From Micromonospora sp. WMMD1102 (lineage in GTDB: Bacteria; Actinomycetota; Actinomycetes; Mycobacteriales; Micromonosporaceae), in assembly GCF_029626265.1 (NCBI RefSeq), contig NZ_JARUBN010000001.1:1302001-1366000 (forward strand): DNA of 64,000 bases, given 5' to 3'. Within the stretch, counting starts at the first letter, position 1. Each line of letters begins with the position of its first letter. Shown here one piece after another: positions 1 through 10,586 of this stretch. The translations under genes and the position numbers were made by a program. The notes beneath the pieces were generated by a model. The model saw only the letters and a program-made list of their open reading frames with translations, was not told the origin of the DNA and made no database searches.

Positions 1-273
1 GTCATCGACGGTGAGGCGGTCCGGGTGGCGATCGGCCCGCTGCGACGGCGGGTGCCGATCGCCGCGATCGCCGCCGCCGAGCCCGGGCACCTGGCGACGG
101 AGGACTGGCTGCTCCGGGGGATGTTGCAGGGCGCTTCCGCCCCGGAGTTGCCGCTGCTGCCGGGCCCGGCGCTGGCACTGCGGCTGACCGACGGCAGCCA
201 CCGGCTGGTCACCTGCCGGGACGTGCCGACCGCGGTGGCGATGGTGAACACCCTGCGGGCCCGGCGCGCCTGA
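1..273 (+). CDS. C-terminal part of a small PH-domain-like protein (5' end outside window)
   Basis: The reading frame is open from base 1 and stops at TGA 271-273, so only the last 90 codons are present. The visible part alternates short hydrophobic strands with Asp/Gly turns and ends in a helix-like stretch (VAMVNTLRARRA). This resembles the end of the bacterial PH-domain fold found in small actinobacterial membrane proteins. No catalytic motif is visible. It is convergent with ilvD and separated from it by a strong hairpin. The assignment is fold-level only; it could be any small PH-like or YdbS-like protein. Confidence 0.55.
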   Translation, partial: VIDGEAVRVAIGPLRRRVPIAAIAAAEPGHLATEDWLLRGMLQGASAPELPLLPGPALALRLTDGSHRLVTCRDVPTAVAMVNTLRARRA

Positions 274-279
274 CGGAAC

Positions 280-323
280 GGTGCGCGCGGGTCACCCGAC
301 GACCGGGGCGACCCGCGCGCACC
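280..323. terminator. bidirectional terminator between convergent genes
   Basis: A perfect 14-bp inverted repeat (280-293 with 310-323, 16-nt loop) lies between the PH-like gene and ilvD, which converge here. It has no long T tract, as is common in actinomycetes. Confidence 0.7.
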
Positions 324-330
324 GCGTCGC

Positions 331-2178
331 TCACTCCGGAACGCGCCGGTAGGCGCCGTCGCTGGCCGAGGTCGCCATCAAGGCGTACGCGCGCAGCGCC
401 GCGGAGACCGGCCGCTCCCGGTCGATCGGCGTGTAGGGCCGTTCCCGCTTCTCCTGCGCGATCCGGCGGGCTTGGAGCACCTCGGCCGACACCGCCAGCT
501 CGATGTTCCGGTTCGGGATGTCGATGACGATCTCGTCGCCGGGCTCGACGAGCGCGATCAGCCCGCCGCCGGCCGCCTCGGGGGAGACGTGCCCGATGGA
601 GAGCCCGGAGGTGCCGCCGGAGAACCGGCCGTCGGTGATCAGGGCACACTCCCGGCCCAGGCCGCGTCCCTTGAGGAACGAGGTGGGATAGAGCATCTCC
701 TGCATCCCGGGCCCGCCCTTCGGGCCCTCGTAGCGGATCACCACCACGTCACCGGCGACGACCTGCTTGCCGAGGATGGCGTCGACGGCGGCCTCCTGCG
801 ACTCGAAGACCTTGGCCGGGCCCCGGAAGGTGAGGCACTCGGCCGGCACCCCGGCGGTCTTCACCACCGCGCCGTCCGGGGCGAGGTTGCCGTGCAGGAT
901 CGCCAGCCCGCCATCTGCGGTGTACGCGTGCTCCCGGTCCCGGATGCACCCCTCGGCCGCGTCGGTGTCCAGTTTGGACCAGCGGTTGTCGGTGGAGAAC
1001 GGCTCGGTGGTGCGTACCCCGCCCGGGGCGGCGTGGAACAGCTCGATCGCCTCCGGGCTGGCCTTGCCGCCCCGGATGTCCCAGTCGGCCAGCCAGCCGT
1101 CCAGGTCGGTCGAGTGCACCGCGTGCACGTCCCGGCGCAGCAGGCCGGCCCGGTCCAGTTCGCCGAGGATCGCCGGGATGCCGCCGGCCCGGTGCACGTC
1201 CTCCATGTGGTATTTCGGGGAGTTCGGGGCGACCTTGGCCAGGCAGGGCACCCGGCGGGAGATCTCGTCGATGTCGGCGACACCGAAGTCGAGTTCCGCC
1301 TCGCGGGCCGCGGCGAGCAGGTGCAGCACGGTGTTCGTGGAGCCGCCCATCGCCACGTCGAGGGCGACCGCGTTCTCGAACGCGGCCCGGGAGGCGATCG
1401 CGCGGGGCAGCACCGAGGCGTCGTTCCCGGAGTACCAGCGGTTGGCGATCTCCACGACGAGCCGGCCGGCCCGCTCGAAGAGCGCCTTGCGGGCGGCGTG
1501 GGTGGCCAGCACCGAGCCGTTGCCCGGCAGCGCCAGCCCGATCGCCTCGGTGAGGCAGTTCATCGAGTTGGCGGTGAACATGCCGGAGCAGGAGCCGCAG
1601 GTGGGGCAGGCGGAGCGTTCGATCGCGCCGAGCTGGTCGTCGGTGACCGCGTCGTTCGATGAGGCGATCATCGCGTCGATCAGGTCGATCTTGTCGTGCA
1701 CGATCCCCTCGATCGCCACCGTCTTGCCGGCCTCCATCGGGCCGCCGGAGACGAAGACGGTCGGGATGTCCAGCCGGAGCGCGGCGAGCAGCATCCCCGG
1801 AGTGATCTTGTCGCAGTTGGAGATGCAGACCAGGGCGTCGGCGCAGTGCGCGTTGACCATGTATTCGACGGCGTCGGCGATCAGCTCCCGGCTGGGCAGC
1901 GAGTAGAGCATCCCGCCGTGCCCCATCGCGATGCCGTCGTCGACGGCGATGGTGTTGAACTCCCGGCCGACCCCGCCGGCGTCGGCCACCGCGTCCGCGA
2001 CCAGGCCGCCGAGGTCCTTGAGGTGGACGTGCCCGGGTACGAACTGGGTGAAACTGTTCGCGATGGCGACGATCGGCTTGCCGAAGTCGTCGTCCGTCAT
2101 CCCGGTGGCCCGCCACAGGGCGCGGGCGCCGGCCATCGTCCGGCCGTGCGTGGAGGTCTTCGACCGCAGGTCAGGCAT
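331..2178 (-). CDS. ilvD: dihydroxy-acid dehydratase
   Basis: IlvD dehydrates 2,3-dihydroxy-isovalerate and 2,3-dihydroxy-3-methylvalerate to the keto acids that precede valine/leucine and isoleucine. The 615-residue product is full length. It shows the Fe-S cysteine motifs CISNCDK and [11 protein letters not shown] and the IlvD/Edd C-terminal signature ([21 protein letters not shown]). The reading frame is open well upstream of the start, but family similarity begins at [17 protein letters not shown]. The ATG at 2178 sits six bases after a CACACT hexamer (2185-2190), which fits a leaderless transcript. The gene is transcribed away from the ilvBNC operon and has no attenuator-like structure of its own. 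Confidence 0.97.
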   Translation of the reverse strand: MPDLRSKTSTHGRTMAGARALWRATGMTDDDFGKPIVAIANSFTQFVPGHVHLKDLGGLVADAVADAGGVGREFNTIAVDDGIAMGHGGMLYSLPSRELIADAVEYMVNAHCADALVCISNCDKITPGMLLAALRLDIPTVFVSGGPMEAGKTVAIEGIVHDKIDLIDAMIASSNDAVTDDQLGAIERSACPTCGSCSGMFTANSMNCLTEAIGLALPGNGSVLATHAARKALFERAGRLVVEIANRWYSGNDASVLPRAIASRAAFENAVALDVAMGGSTNTVLHLLAAAREAELDFGVADIDEISRRVPCLAKVAPNSPKYHMEDVHRAGGIPAILGELDRAGLLRRDVHAVHSTDLDGWLADWDIRGGKASPEAIELFHAAPGGVRTTEPFSTDNRWSKLDTDAAEGCIRDREHAYTADGGLAILHGNLAPDGAVVKTAGVPAECLTFRGPAKVFESQEAAVDAILGKQVVAGDVVVIRYEGPKGGPGMQEMLYPTSFLKGRGLGRECALITDGRFSGGTSGLSIGHVSPEAAGGGLIALVEPGDEIVIDIPNRNIELAVSAEVLQARRIAQEKRERPYTPIDRERPVSAALRAYALMATSASDGAYRRVPE

Positions 2179-2251
2179 TCGACAAGTGTGGCACCCGCAC
2201 CCCGCCCCCCGCGCGCCCGACTCCCACCCCGCCCAGCCACCGAGACGCGAG

Positions 2252-2313
2252 GGGTGTAAGGAAGGGCCCCCGCTACAACAGAAAACGATATGCGGGGGCC
2301 CTTCCTTACACCC
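2252..2313. repeat. long palindromic repeat in the ilvD / GGDEF-EAL divergent intergenic region
   Basis: Two perfect 22-bp arms (2252-2273 and 2292-2313) flank an 18-nt A-rich loop. The arm begins GGGTGTAAGGAAGGGCC. The two neighbouring genes diverge, so this is not a terminator for either. Arms containing AAGGAAGGGCCC are, as I recall, widely repeated in Micromonosporaceae genomes, so this is probably a dispersed palindromic element. Confidence 0.75.
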
Positions 2314-2374
2314 GGATGCCCGAATGGGCGGGTTGTGCCTCTGATCGAGGAACCGGCGCGGGCTACCCCATGGA

Positions 2375-4912
2375 GTGCGGTCGATCCGGCAGAGTGATTC
2401 CGTGCAACTCGCCTCCGGTACGCCGGTTCTCGCCGTCGCGACCGGCCTCGCCTCCTGCTGCGGGCCGGTCATGCTGGCGCTGTCGGCGCACCGGCACAGC
2501 GGTGCCCGCCGGGTCGGGCACTGGCTGCTGGCCGTCGGCGGCGCGCTCGCGGCGGCCAGCGCCGGACTCGGGCTGTTCGCCCTGGCCACCATGGTCGAGC
2601 ACTGGCAGCACGAGCAGGCCCAGCGGATCGGCCTGGCCACCGCGATCGCGGTCGGGATGGCGGTCAGCGGCGCGCTGCTCTGCGCCGGCCTGCTCCGGCT
2701 GCCGGGCGTCGCCGAGACCGGTGCCGCCGCGCTCCGGCTGGTCCTGGACGGGCTGGTGATCGGGGCGGCGCTCTGGTTCGTCGGCTGGGTGCTGCTCGCC
2801 GAGCCGACCCGGGTGCTCGGCGACCTCACCCCGAACGGCTGCCTGGCCATCCTGGTGACCACCGTCACGGCGGCGGTGGCGGTCGGGGTGACCTTCATCG
2901 TCGGGGCCCGGGCCCGGGCCCGGGCGCCCCGGCGCGGACTGCTGCTGGCCGGTGTCGGGGTCAACCTGGTGACCGGGTCCGGGCTGGTCATCTCCGCCGG
3001 CATCTGCCAGGCCGGCCCGCTGGTCGCGCTGGTCGGCGCGCTGCTGCTGCCGGTCGGCCTGCTGACGGTCGCGCTGGGCGGCCGGGCGCCCGGCCCGGCC
3101 AACGGGCCGGACGGCGACGTCATCCGGCGCGGCACCTACGCCGTGCTGCCGATGGTGGCGATGGCCGTCTCCGCCGTCTACCACCTGCTCGTCGGCGGCG
3201 ACTTCCGGATCTTCGCGGTGGTGGCCGGCATCGTCGAGGGCTTCGGCCTGGTCGCCCGGCAGTACCTCGCGCTCGGCGACGTACGGGCCTATGCGGCTCG
3301 GCTGGCCGAGCGGGAGGCGCACTTCCGGGAGCTGGCGCACACCGACCCGCTGACCGGGCTGGCCAACCGCCGCGGGCTGCTCCGGGCGGTGCAGCAGCAG
3401 GCCGACCCGGAGACCCCCTGGGTGCTGCTCGGGCTCGACCTGGACGGCTTCAAGAACGTCAACGACATGCGCGGGCACGACGTCGGCGACGCGGTGCTGA
3501 TCGAGGTCGGCCGGCGGCTGAAGACCAACCTGCGCCCCGGCGACCTGGCCGCGCGGCTCGGCGGCGACGAGTTCGCCGTACTGATGCGGGCCCGGCCCGC
3601 CGAGGCGCAGCGGATCGCCCAGCGGCTGCTCGGGGTGGTCGGTTCGGCGTACCGGCACGAGGCGGGGTCGGTCTTCCTCTCGGTGAGCATCGGCGTGGCG
3701 GACAGCGCCGACGCGGGCGACGTGGAGACGCTGCTGCGCAACGCCGACCTGGCCCTGCGCTACGCCAAGCAGCGCGGCAAGAACCGGATCGAGCGGTACG
3801 ACGCCGCCTACGACAACCTGCTGCGCCGGCGCACCACCCTGGAGCACGAGCTGCGCGGGGCGATCGAGCGGGACGAGCTGCACCTCGCCTTCCAGCCGGT
3901 GGTGGCGGTCCCGTCGGTCCGGCCGGTCGGCGCGGAGGCGCTGCTCCGGTGGCACCACCCCGAGCTGGGCAACGTCGGCCCGGACGAGTTCATCCCGCTC
4001 GCCGAGGAGTGCGGGATGATCGCCAAGCTCGGCGTCTGGGTGCTGCACCGGGCCTGCCACCAGCTCTCCCTCTGGCTGGCCGCCGGGCACGACGTCTGGG
4101 TCTCGGTGAACGTCTCGCCCCGGGAGCTGCACGCCCCGGAGTACGTCGGCCAGGTCACCGAGGCGCTGCGCGCGCACCGGGTGCCGCCGCAGCGGCTGGT
4201 GCTGGAGGTGACCGAGCACGCCGTGGCGACCGACCTGGACGAGCTGATCCGCCGGCTGCGGGCGCTCCGGCTGACCGGGGTACGCATCGCGCTGGACGAC
4301 TTCGGCGCCGGCTACTCCTCGCTGGGCCAGCTCCGCCGGCTGCCGATCGACATCCTCAAGATCGATCACAGTCTGGTCGCCGGCCCCGAGCCGGTCCGGC
4401 CGCCGCAGGGCCGCGCCTTCGCCCCGATGGTGGACGTGGTGATGCGGCTCGGCCACCAGCTGGGGCTGGAGGTGATCGCCGAGGGGGTGACGAACCCGAC
4501 CGAACTCGCCGCCGTGGTGGAGGCGGGCTGCCGGTTCGGGCAGGGCCAGCTCTTCGGCTGGGGGGTGCCGGCCGAGCACCTGGAGGCGATGCTGGAGGCG
4601 GCCAGCCCGCCGGAGGGAAGCGGTGCGGAGTCCCGCCCGCCGGCCGGCAGCCGGGGCAGGTCCGCCTCCCGAACCACCGGCAACCCGGCCGCCGCCGGCA
4701 GCCCCGGAAGTCCCGGAAGTCCCGGAAGCCAAGGCAGCCTCGGCAGCCCCGGCGGCGGCAACAGCGGCGGCAGTGGCAACAGCGGCGGCAGTGGCGGCGG
4801 CCGGAGTGCGCCCCGGCAGCGCCGGCCGGCCGAGGCGTCGACGGACCAGAAAACCGACAGTGCCCAAAATGCGGGATCAGTTGACTCATCGCGTGAGATG
4901 CGTCAGGCTTAG
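2375..4912 (+). CDS. membrane-bound diguanylate cyclase/phosphodiesterase (GGDEF-EAL)
   Basis: This 845-residue protein should make and/or degrade c-di-GMP at the membrane. Residues 1 to about 305 hold roughly nine hydrophobic helices. A GGDEF domain follows, with intact GGDEF at 396-400 and an RPGD inhibitory-site motif five residues before it. The EAL domain has EAL at 521-523, DDFGAGYSS and EVIAEGV, so both domains look catalytically competent. The last ~95 residues are a low-complexity Gly/Ser/Pro tail with repeated GSP units. GTG 2375 is taken as the start; GTG 2402 is an alternative. The 3' end contains the promoter of the ilvB leader, and the stop lies four bases before the leader ATG. 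A large opposite-strand ORF here is a GC-rich shadow. Confidence 0.93.
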   Translation: MRSIRQSDSVQLASGTPVLAVATGLASCCGPVMLALSAHRHSGARRVGHWLLAVGGALAAASAGLGLFALATMVEHWQHEQAQRIGLATAIAVGMAVSGALLCAGLLRLPGVAETGAAALRLVLDGLVIGAALWFVGWVLLAEPTRVLGDLTPNGCLAILVTTVTAAVAVGVTFIVGARARARAPRRGLLLAGVGVNLVTGSGLVISAGICQAGPLVALVGALLLPVGLLTVALGGRAPGPANGPDGDVIRRGTYAVLPMVAMAVSAVYHLLVGGDFRIFAVVAGIVEGFGLVARQYLALGDVRAYAARLAEREAHFRELAHTDPLTGLANRRGLLRAVQQQADPETPWVLLGLDLDGFKNVNDMRGHDVGDAVLIEVGRRLKTNLRPGDLAARLGGDEFAVLMRARPAEAQRIAQRLLGVVGSAYRHEAGSVFLSVSIGVADSADAGDVETLLRNADLALRYAKQRGKNRIERYDAAYDNLLRRRTTLEHELRGAIERDELHLAFQPVVAVPSVRPVGAEALLRWHHPELGNVGPDEFIPLAEECGMIAKLGVWVLHRACHQLSLWLAAGHDVWVSVNVSPRELHAPEYVGQVTEALRAHRVPPQRLVLEVTEHAVATDLDELIRRLRALRLTGVRIALDDFGAGYSSLGQLRRLPIDILKIDHSLVAGPEPVRPPQGRAFAPMVDVVMRLGHQLGLEVIAEGVTNPTELAAVVEAGCRFGQGQLFGWGVPAEHLEAMLEAASPPEGSGAESRPPAGSRGRSASRTTGNPAAAGSPGSPGSPGSQGSLGSPGGGNSGGSGNSGGSGGGRSAPRQRRPAEASTDQKTDSAQNAGSVDSSREMRQA
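4881..4909 (+). promoter_or_regulatory. promoter for the ilvB leader transcript
   Basis: TTGACT (4881-4886), a 17-bp spacer and CAGGCT (4904-4909) are followed seven bases later by the leader-peptide ATG at 4917. Transcription should start at or next to that A, giving a leaderless leader mRNA. The promoter lies inside the 3' end of the GGDEF-EAL gene. Confidence 0.7.
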
Positions 4913-4916
4913 CCGC

Positions 4917-4952
4917 ATGTCTGCGACCAGGTCCTTCCGAGTACTTATCTGA
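4917..4952 (+). CDS. ilvB operon leader peptide (11 aa, ends Val-Leu-Ile)
   Basis: A minimal ORF, MSATRSFRVLI, ends at TGA 4950-4952. Its last three sense codons encode valine, leucine and isoleucine, the three end products of the downstream ilvBNC pathway. Its start is placed by a promoter seven bases upstream. The stop is followed at once by an 11-bp hairpin and then a terminator. This is the expected arrangement for ribosome-mediated attenuation of an acetolactate synthase operon, a regulation known in actinobacteria. The peptide sequence is seen directly; the function is inferred from position and codon content. Confidence 0.85.
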   Translation: MSATRSFRVLI

Positions 4953-5012
4953 GCGCACTCTCGACCCCCGAGAGTGCGCAGGCCCCGTGCATCAGCACGA
5001 GGGCCGTTTTTA
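4953..5012 (+). terminator. ilvB attenuator: pause-type hairpin plus intrinsic terminator
   Basis: Hairpin 1 (4953-4963 with 4969-4979, perfect 11 bp, 5-nt loop) begins at the base after the leader stop codon. One A (4980) separates it from the terminator hairpin (4981-4990 with 4995-5005, one bulged A, ATCA loop), which is followed by G and five Ts (5007-5011). I could not identify a convincing antiterminator pairing by eye. Confidence 0.85.
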
Positions 5013-5181
5013 TTGGCCACGTATCCGTGTTGGCAGGGCGGTCACCGTCGTCGGCGTACCGGTCCCTGCCGGTTCGTGCGGATCGGTCCCCGCCCGGCAC
5101 GACGTCCGGCCGGGGCGGCCCGTCCGCACCGTCCCGCACACCTCGACAGATCAACTGCTCCGAGCGAAGGCCTGAATAGCC

Positions 5182-7113
5182 ATGACGAGACCCACGCCCG
5201 AGACGCTGGCCAACAGCGCGCGCCGGCACCGCCCCGCCGCCGAGGGGGCCAACAGCCCCGCGGACCAGTTCCCCCGCCGACTCCGCCCGGGAGCCCAGCC
5301 AGCCGGCGAGCAGCCCGGTCCGCTCGCCGAGCCGGCCCGGCCGGCCGGTGGCCAGGTGGTGGCGCCGGTACAGGTCTCCGGGGCCGGTTCGCTGGTGAAG
5401 TCGCTGGAGGCGCTCGGCGTCGAGGTCGCGTTCGGCATCCCGGGCGGGGCGATCCTGCCGGCGTACGACCCGCTCTACGACTCGACCGTCCGGCACATCC
5501 TGGTCCGGCACGAGCAGGGCGCCGGGCACGCCGCCACCGGGTACGCCCAGGCCACCGGCCGGGTCGGGGTCTGCGTCGCCACCTCGGGGCCCGGCGCGAC
5601 CAACCTCGTCACCCCGATCGCGGACGCCTACATGGACTCGGTGCCGATGGTGGCGATCACCGGTCAGGTGGCCAAGCCGGCGATCGGCACCGACGCCTTC
5701 CAGGAGGCGGACATCCAGGGCATCACCCTGCCGATCACCAAGCACAACTACCTGATCCAGACCGCCGAGGAGATCCCGCGGATCCTGGCCGAGGCGTTCC
5801 ACCTGGCCGCCACCGGCCGGCCCGGCCCGGTGCTCGTCGACATCCCCAAGGACGTCCTCCAGGCGCAGACCACCTTCTCCTGGCCACCCACCCTGGACCT
5901 GCCGGGCTACCGGCCCACCCTGCACCCGCACGGCAAGCAGATCCGCGAGGCGGCCCGGCTGATGACCACGGCCCGCCGCCCGGTGCTCTACGTCGGCGGC
6001 GGGGTGCTCAAGGCCGGTGCCACCGAGGGGCTGCTCCGGCTGGCCGAGCTGACCGGCATTCCGGTGGTGACCACGCTGATGGCCCGGGGCGCCTTCCCGG
6101 ACTCGCACCAGCAGCAGCTGGGCATGCCGGGCATGCACGGTACGGTCGCCGCCGTCTACGCGTTGCAGAAGTCCGACCTGATCGTGGCGCTGGGGGCCAG
6201 GTTCGACGACCGGGTCACCGGCAAGCTGGACTCGTTCGCCCCCGGGGCGGCGATCGTGCACGCCGACATCGACCCGGCGGAGATCGGCAAGAACCGTGCC
6301 GCCGACGTGCCGATCGTCGGCGACGCGAAGTACGTCATCGACGAGTTGATCGAGGCGGTCCGGGCGGCGGCCGCCGGGCAGACCACACCGGTCGACCGGA
6401 CCGAGTGGTGGGCGCAGCTCGACGACCTGCGCGACCGTTACCCGCTCGGCTACGACGAGCCGACCGACGGCACCCTGGCCCCGCAGTACGTGATCGAGCG
6501 GCTGGGCGCGATCGCCGGCCCGGAGGCGGTCTACGTGGCCGGGGTGGGGCAGCACCAGATGTGGGCGGCGCAGTTCGTCTCGTACGAGAAGCCGTACACC
6601 TGGCTGAACTCCGGTGGCCTCGGCACCATGGGGTACGCGGTGCCGGCGGCGATGGGCGCCAAGGTCGGCAAGCCGGACACGGTGGTCTGGGGGATCGACG
6701 GCGACGGCTGCTTCCAGATGACCAACCAGGAGCTGGCGACCTGCGCCCTGGAGGGGATCCCGGTCAAGATCGCCGTGATCAACAACGGCAACCTGGGCAT
6801 GGTCCGGCAGTGGCAGACGCTCTTCTACGGCGAGCGCTACTCCAACACCGAGCTGGGCACCCACAAGCACCGCATCCCGGATTTCGTGAAGCTGGCCGAG
6901 GCGCTGGGCTGCGTCGGGCTGCGCTGCGAGAGCAAGGCCGACGTGGACAAGACCATCAAGGCCGCGATGGAGATCAACGACGTGCCGGTGGTCGTCGACT
7001 TCGTGGTCGGCAAGGACGCGATGGTCTGGCCGATGGTGCCCGCCGGGACCAGCAACGACGAGATCATGTTCGCCCGTGGGGTCCGCCCCGCCTTCGACGA
7101 CGACGACCTGTGA
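5182..7113 (+). CDS. ilvB: acetolactate synthase large (catalytic) subunit
   Basis: IlvB condenses pyruvate with pyruvate or 2-ketobutyrate, using ThDP, Mg and FAD, in the first common step of branched-chain amino acid synthesis. The 643-residue protein has an N-terminal Pro/Ala-rich extension of about 65 residues. The ThDP-enzyme fold then starts at [31 protein letters not shown]. The ThDP-binding motif [12 protein letters not shown]...NNGNLGMV is intact. ATG 5182 is used; a weak GAAGG lies upstream. The gene is separated from its leader peptide by the attenuator and about 170 nt of transcribed spacer, and is followed by ilvN. Confidence 0.97.
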   Translation: MTRPTPETLANSARRHRPAAEGANSPADQFPRRLRPGAQPAGEQPGPLAEPARPAGGQVVAPVQVSGAGSLVKSLEALGVEVAFGIPGGAILPAYDPLYDSTVRHILVRHEQGAGHAATGYAQATGRVGVCVATSGPGATNLVTPIADAYMDSVPMVAITGQVAKPAIGTDAFQEADIQGITLPITKHNYLIQTAEEIPRILAEAFHLAATGRPGPVLVDIPKDVLQAQTTFSWPPTLDLPGYRPTLHPHGKQIREAARLMTTARRPVLYVGGGVLKAGATEGLLRLAELTGIPVVTTLMARGAFPDSHQQQLGMPGMHGTVAAVYALQKSDLIVALGARFDDRVTGKLDSFAPGAAIVHADIDPAEIGKNRAADVPIVGDAKYVIDELIEAVRAAAAGQTTPVDRTEWWAQLDDLRDRYPLGYDEPTDGTLAPQYVIERLGAIAGPEAVYVAGVGQHQMWAAQFVSYEKPYTWLNSGGLGTMGYAVPAAMGAKVGKPDTVVWGIDGDGCFQMTNQELATCALEGIPVKIAVINNGNLGMVRQWQTLFYGERYSNTELGTHKHRIPDFVKLAEALGCVGLRCESKADVDKTIKAAMEINDVPVVVDFVVGKDAMVWPMVPAGTSNDEIMFARGVRPAFDDDDL

Positions 7114-7120
7114 GGCGGGG

Positions 7121-7203
7121 AAGATGAGCGAGCGTAGTGAGCGAATCAGTCAACTCAGTGCGGTTGTGCCTCATGGCGGCACGGAGCGAAGTGGAGTGCC
7201 GGC
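7121..7203. repeat. interspersed repeat-like element between ilvB and ilvN
   Basis: The gap begins with a GAGCGAGCGTAGTGAGCGAA-type motif and ends with an imperfect hairpin GGCGGCAC...GTGCCGGC just before the ilvN ATG. Similar GAGCGAGC-rich intergenic modules recur in Micromonospora genomes as far as I recall. No second copy was seen in this window. It replaces a normal ribosome-binding region. Confidence 0.45.
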
Positions 7204-7719
7204 ATGAGCAAGCACACGCTGTCCGTTCTCGTGGAGAACAAGCCCGGTGTCCTGGCCCGGGTGAGCGGGCTCTTCTCCCGGCGGGGCTTCAACATCGACT
7301 CGCTGGCCGTCGGCGAGACGGAGAACCCGGACGTCTCCCGGATCACGATCGTGGTCAACGCCGAGACCTCGCCGCTGGAGCAGGTCACCAAGCAGCTCAA
7401 CAAGCTGGTGAACGTACTCAAGATCGTGGAGCTGGATCCGGGCGTCTCGGTGGCCCGGGAGCTGGTCCTGGTCAAGGTCCGGGCCGACCGCTCGCAGCGG
7501 GCCCAGGTGCTGGAGACGGTGAACCTGTTCCGGGCCAGGGTGGTGGACGTCGCGCCGGACACCCTCACGATCGAGGCGACCGGCACCGCTGACAAGCTGG
7601 ACGCGCTGCTGCGCGATCTCGAACCGTTCGGAATCAAGGAAATGGTGCAGTCGGGCCTGGTGGCCATCGGGCGGGGCTCCCGTTCGATCACCACCGGTTC
7701 CGCGCTGCGGGCCGCCTGA
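7204..7719 (+). CDS. ilvN: acetolactate synthase small (regulatory) subunit
   Basis: IlvN binds IlvB, stimulates it and confers valine feedback inhibition. The 171-residue product has the usual layout: an N-terminal ACT domain (LSVLVENKPGVLARVSGLFSRRGFNI) and a second ACT-like C-terminal domain. It is full length. It is the second gene of ilvBNC, 90 bp after ilvB, and the spacer carries a repeat-like element rather than a clear Shine-Dalgarno sequence. Confidence 0.96.
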   Translation: MSKHTLSVLVENKPGVLARVSGLFSRRGFNIDSLAVGETENPDVSRITIVVNAETSPLEQVTKQLNKLVNVLKIVELDPGVSVARELVLVKVRADRSQRAQVLETVNLFRARVVDVAPDTLTIEATGTADKLDALLRDLEPFGIKEMVQSGLVAIGRGSRSITTGSALRAA

Positions 7720-8889
<1,170 letters not shown>

Positions 8890-8900
8890 CGCTGTTTCCC

Positions 8901-8935
8901 GCCCCGGGCCGGTGCCTCGCGCTCCGGCCCGGGGC
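8901..8935 (+). terminator. ilvBNC operon terminator
   Basis: A perfect 12-bp stem (8901-8912 with 8924-8935) with an 11-nt loop lies directly after the ilvC-derived repeats. There is no T tract. Confidence 0.7.
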
Positions 8936-9098
8936 GTCGTCGTCTCCTCCGCTGGAGATCCTCCTCGTTACCGGATCTTCCACCGGCGAGTTACCGGATC
9001 ATTGCCATTCGACGTCCGGTCGGTACCCCGGCCGGCGGCGGCAGGAAATGGTCGGCGGTTACGGGCGGTTAATGCGTCGGCTCGGGTACTGTCGCCGC

Positions 9099-10343
9099 AT
9101 GCGTCTGGAGCAATCGCACCGCACCGAGCGTTTCGGCGCCGTCCGTATCCACGAACTCCAGCGTGTCATACAGCTGGACTCGGGAGACGCCACGGGGACC
9201 ACCGGCGAGGGGATCGTTCCGCATGCGGCGTTGCGCGCGATCGAGCGGCAGATGGTCATCGTCATTCCCTGCATGAATGAAACACGCAGAGTAATCGAAG
9301 GCGTGCTCTCGGGGATTCCGCACGACTGTCTGATCGTGCTGGTCTCGAACAGCGCCCGACAGCCGGTGGACCGCTACGAGATGGAAGCGCAGACCCTGGA
9401 GCAGCACTGTCGGGCGGCCGAACGGCCGGCGATCATGGTGCACCAGCGGGATCCCGGGCTGGCCGCCGCGGTCAAGGCCGCCGGGATGCCCGAGCTGATC
9501 GACTCCGACGGGCTGGTCCGGGGCGGCAAGGGCGAGGCGATGCTGATCGGCATGGCCGTCGCCGCGCTGACCGGACGGAAATACCTCGGCTATATCGACG
9601 CCGACAACTACGTGCCGGGTGCCGTGCACGAGTACGTCAAGGTCTACGCCGCCGGCCTGCACCTGGCCGCCAACCCGTACGCGATGGTGCGGATCTCCTG
9701 GCACTCGAAGCCGAAACTGCGCGACGGCCGGCTCTTCTTCAGCCGCCGCGGCCGCAGTTCCGAGATCACCAACGACTTCCTGAACCGGCTGGTCGCCGAG
9801 TATTCCGGGTTCGGCACCGAGGTGATCGCCACCGGCAATGCCGGCGAACACGCGCTCAGTCTCGACCTCGGGCTGCGGATGCGGCTGGCCGGCGGTTTCG
9901 CCGTGGAGCCGTTCGAGTTCGTCGAGCTCTTCGAGCAGTTCGGCGGGCTACTCGACACCGCGCATCCGGACGTGATGGCGAGTTCCGTGCCGGTGCTCCA
10001 GATCGAGACCCGTAACCCGCACTTCCACGACAACAAGGGCGAGGACCACGTGCAGGGCATGCGGATGCAGGCGCTGAACGTGCTCTACCACTCACCCGTC
10101 GCGCTGCCCGCCGTCCGGCAGGCGATCCTCGACTTCATGATCGCCCAGGGGGCGCTCGCGCCGGGCGAGGAGCCGCCCCGGGAGCGGATCTACCCGCCGG
10201 TCGGTTCGCTCGACCTGGACCTGCTGCGCGACGTACTGGAGACCGAGGCGGGGACCTTCCGGCAGCTCGGCACCCGGTCGCTGGCCAGCCAGGTGCGGCC
10301 CCGGCCCGCGCTGCCCGAGCCCGGGGTCTTCACCTCCGCCTGA
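9099..10343 (+). CDS. mpgS: mannosyl-3-phosphoglycerate synthase
   Basis: The product is a GT55-type glycosyltransferase that should transfer mannose from GDP-mannose to 3-phosphoglycerate, the first step to the compatible solute mannosylglycerate. Family hallmarks are the N-terminal ERFGAVRIHELQRVIQLDSG, VIVIPCMNET, and the DAD metal site in YLGYIDADNYVPGAVHEYVKVY. ATG 9099 lies six bases after TACTGT (9087-9092), which fits a leaderless transcript. The usual partner, the phosphatase MpgP, is not adjacent. The gene sits alone between ilvC and serA; 3-phosphoglycerate is also the SerA substrate, but that link is only suggestive. Confidence 0.88.
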   Translation: MRLEQSHRTERFGAVRIHELQRVIQLDSGDATGTTGEGIVPHAALRAIERQMVIVIPCMNETRRVIEGVLSGIPHDCLIVLVSNSARQPVDRYEMEAQTLEQHCRAAERPAIMVHQRDPGLAAAVKAAGMPELIDSDGLVRGGKGEAMLIGMAVAALTGRKYLGYIDADNYVPGAVHEYVKVYAAGLHLAANPYAMVRISWHSKPKLRDGRLFFSRRGRSSEITNDFLNRLVAEYSGFGTEVIATGNAGEHALSLDLGLRMRLAGGFAVEPFEFVELFEQFGGLLDTAHPDVMASSVPVLQIETRNPHFHDNKGEDHVQGMRMQALNVLYHSPVALPAVRQAILDFMIAQGALAPGEEPPRERIYPPVGSLDLDLLRDVLETEAGTFRQLGTRSLASQVRPRPALPEPGVFTSA

Positions 10344-10586
10344 GCCGCCGCCGATCCGGCATCCGGCCGGTCTGGCATCCGGCCGACGCGCGTGCCGACG
10401 CAGGTCGGTGGGGCCTGTGAGGGCACTCACGCGGTTCGGCGGCGCACCGTGCGCAGCAGGACGCCTACCATCGGCAGAACAGGTGCGTCCGCACCGGAGG
10501 GAAGCACCGGTTTTGGCGCAAGCGCGGGACGCAGTGCGGCGCCCACGTGGCCACAGACCTCGCCCGGCCGACATATACGAGGACCA

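Noticed and set aside
2179..3135. N-terminal extension of ilvD by 319 codons
   Set aside because: The extension is Arg/Ser/Pro-rich, crosses the palindrome and the GGDEF-EAL gene, and family similarity starts at ATG 2178.
2363..4867. 834-codon open frame on the minus strand opposite the GGDEF-EAL gene
   Set aside because: It is the complement of a strongly coding, domain-bearing gene; the translation is Arg/Gln/Pro/Asp-rich with no domain. Long antisense frames are expected at this GC content.
10344..10586. Riboswitch before serA
   Set aside because: Only a 6-bp hairpin (GGTGCG/CGCACC) is visible; no known aptamer core was recognised.
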